Shown in pieces: positions 63,862 to 64,000 of a stretch of DNA of 64,000 nt. A model generated the notes under the pieces. That model saw only the letters and a program-made list of their open reading frames with translations. It did no database searches and was not told the DNA's origin. Position 1 is the first letter of the stretch, and every line of letters starts with the position of its first letter. Location of the stretch: contig CAVWTN010000001.1 of NCBI GenBank assembly GCA_963757945.1, positions 248,001 through 312,000 on the forward strand, given 5' to 3'. The position numbers and the translations under genes are program-made. Source of the DNA: CAVWTN01 sp963757945. GTDB lineage: Bacteria > Vulcanimicrobiota > Vulcanimicrobiia > Vulcanimicrobiales > Vulcanimicrobiaceae.

Positions 63862-64000
63862 CTACGCGCTCGTCTCGGAGAGATGCGAGATGATGTCTTG
63901 ACGCGTGATCACGCCGAGCGGCTTGCCTTCGCGCAGCACGACGATCGCGCTGTTCGCGAGCGTCAAGAGCCGGTAGGCGCGATCGATCTCGGTCGCCTCG
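63862..64000 (-). CDS. C-terminal fragment of a CBS-domain protein, possibly cystathionine beta-synthase
   Basis: The window ends inside this gene. The last 45 residues (EATEIDRAYRLLTLANSAIVVL, then GKPLGVITRQDIISHL) are the second half of a CBS domain and end at TAG 63862-63864. A cystathionine beta-synthase with tandem C-terminal CBS domains often precedes a gamma-lyase or gamma-synthase gene, which fits the next gene. IMP dehydrogenase-like or stand-alone CBS proteins are also possible. Confidence 0.7.
   Translation of the reverse strand, partial: EATEIDRAYRLLTLANSAIVVLREGKPLGVITRQDIISHLSETSA

Overview
The window is a high-GC bacterial chromosome segment, densely packed and strongly operonic, with many ATGA, GTGA and TAATG stop/start overlaps. 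A type IV pilus operon with a PilMNOPQ set and a secretin implies a diderm envelope. The ribosomal-protein (r-protein) cluster begins at L3, without S10 or L30, an arrangement that recalls cyanobacteria. The 16S sequence does not look like a well-known cultured group. I tentatively think of an uncultured diderm lineage such as Eremiobacterota (WPS-2), but this is an impression that I could not check.

Layout. 17-2430: a metallo-beta-lactamase-fold/GGDEF diguanylate cyclase and a divergent SRPBCC protein. 2427-7463: a TetR regulator divergent from a Liv-type ABC operon (binding protein, LivH, LivM-LivG fusion, degenerate LivF). 7464-9169: glutaryl-CoA dehydrogenase and a DUF1284 protein, followed by a short triple repeat. 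9306-25100: the S10-spc-alpha superoperon from rplC to rplQ with secY, adk, map, infA and rpoA, an extra small basic protein, and its own promoters before rplC and rpsK. 25161-31610: complete trpEGDCFBA. 31697-36322: a second Liv-type operon whose livH is frameshifted. 36327-43377: mostly minus-strand metabolic genes (PAP2 phosphatase, lipid kinase, VOC protein, sulfurtransferase, L-2-hydroxyglutarate oxidase), then plus-strand delta-1-pyrroline-5-carboxylate dehydrogenase and a GT-C-like membrane protein. 43374-49039: an rrn operon (promoter, leader, 16S, tRNA-less spacer, 23S, 5S, terminator). 49047-50207: a SnoaL-like protein and a methyltransferase. 50251-60604: a 13-gene, minus-strand, translationally coupled type IV pilus operon (pilB-pilT-pilC-sigma factor-pilA-ccdA-like-TPR-pilD-pilM-N-O-P-Q). 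60759-62659: a divergent OmpR/histidine-kinase pair with a repeated operator-like element. 62694-64000: a cystathionine gamma-synthase family enzyme and the C-terminal end of a CBS-domain protein.

How it works together. The central third is housekeeping (translation, secretion, tryptophan). The two Liv importers, GcdH, LhgO and the P5C dehydrogenase suggest use of amino-acid-derived carbon, although substrates cannot be read from the sequence. The most unusual block is the pilus operon. It carries its own group-3 sigma factor, a CcdA/DsbD-like thiol-transport protein next to a pilin with two cysteines, a methylase-less prepilin peptidase, and a divergently transcribed soluble two-component system. 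Together these look like a self-contained, separately regulated pilus or competence machine.
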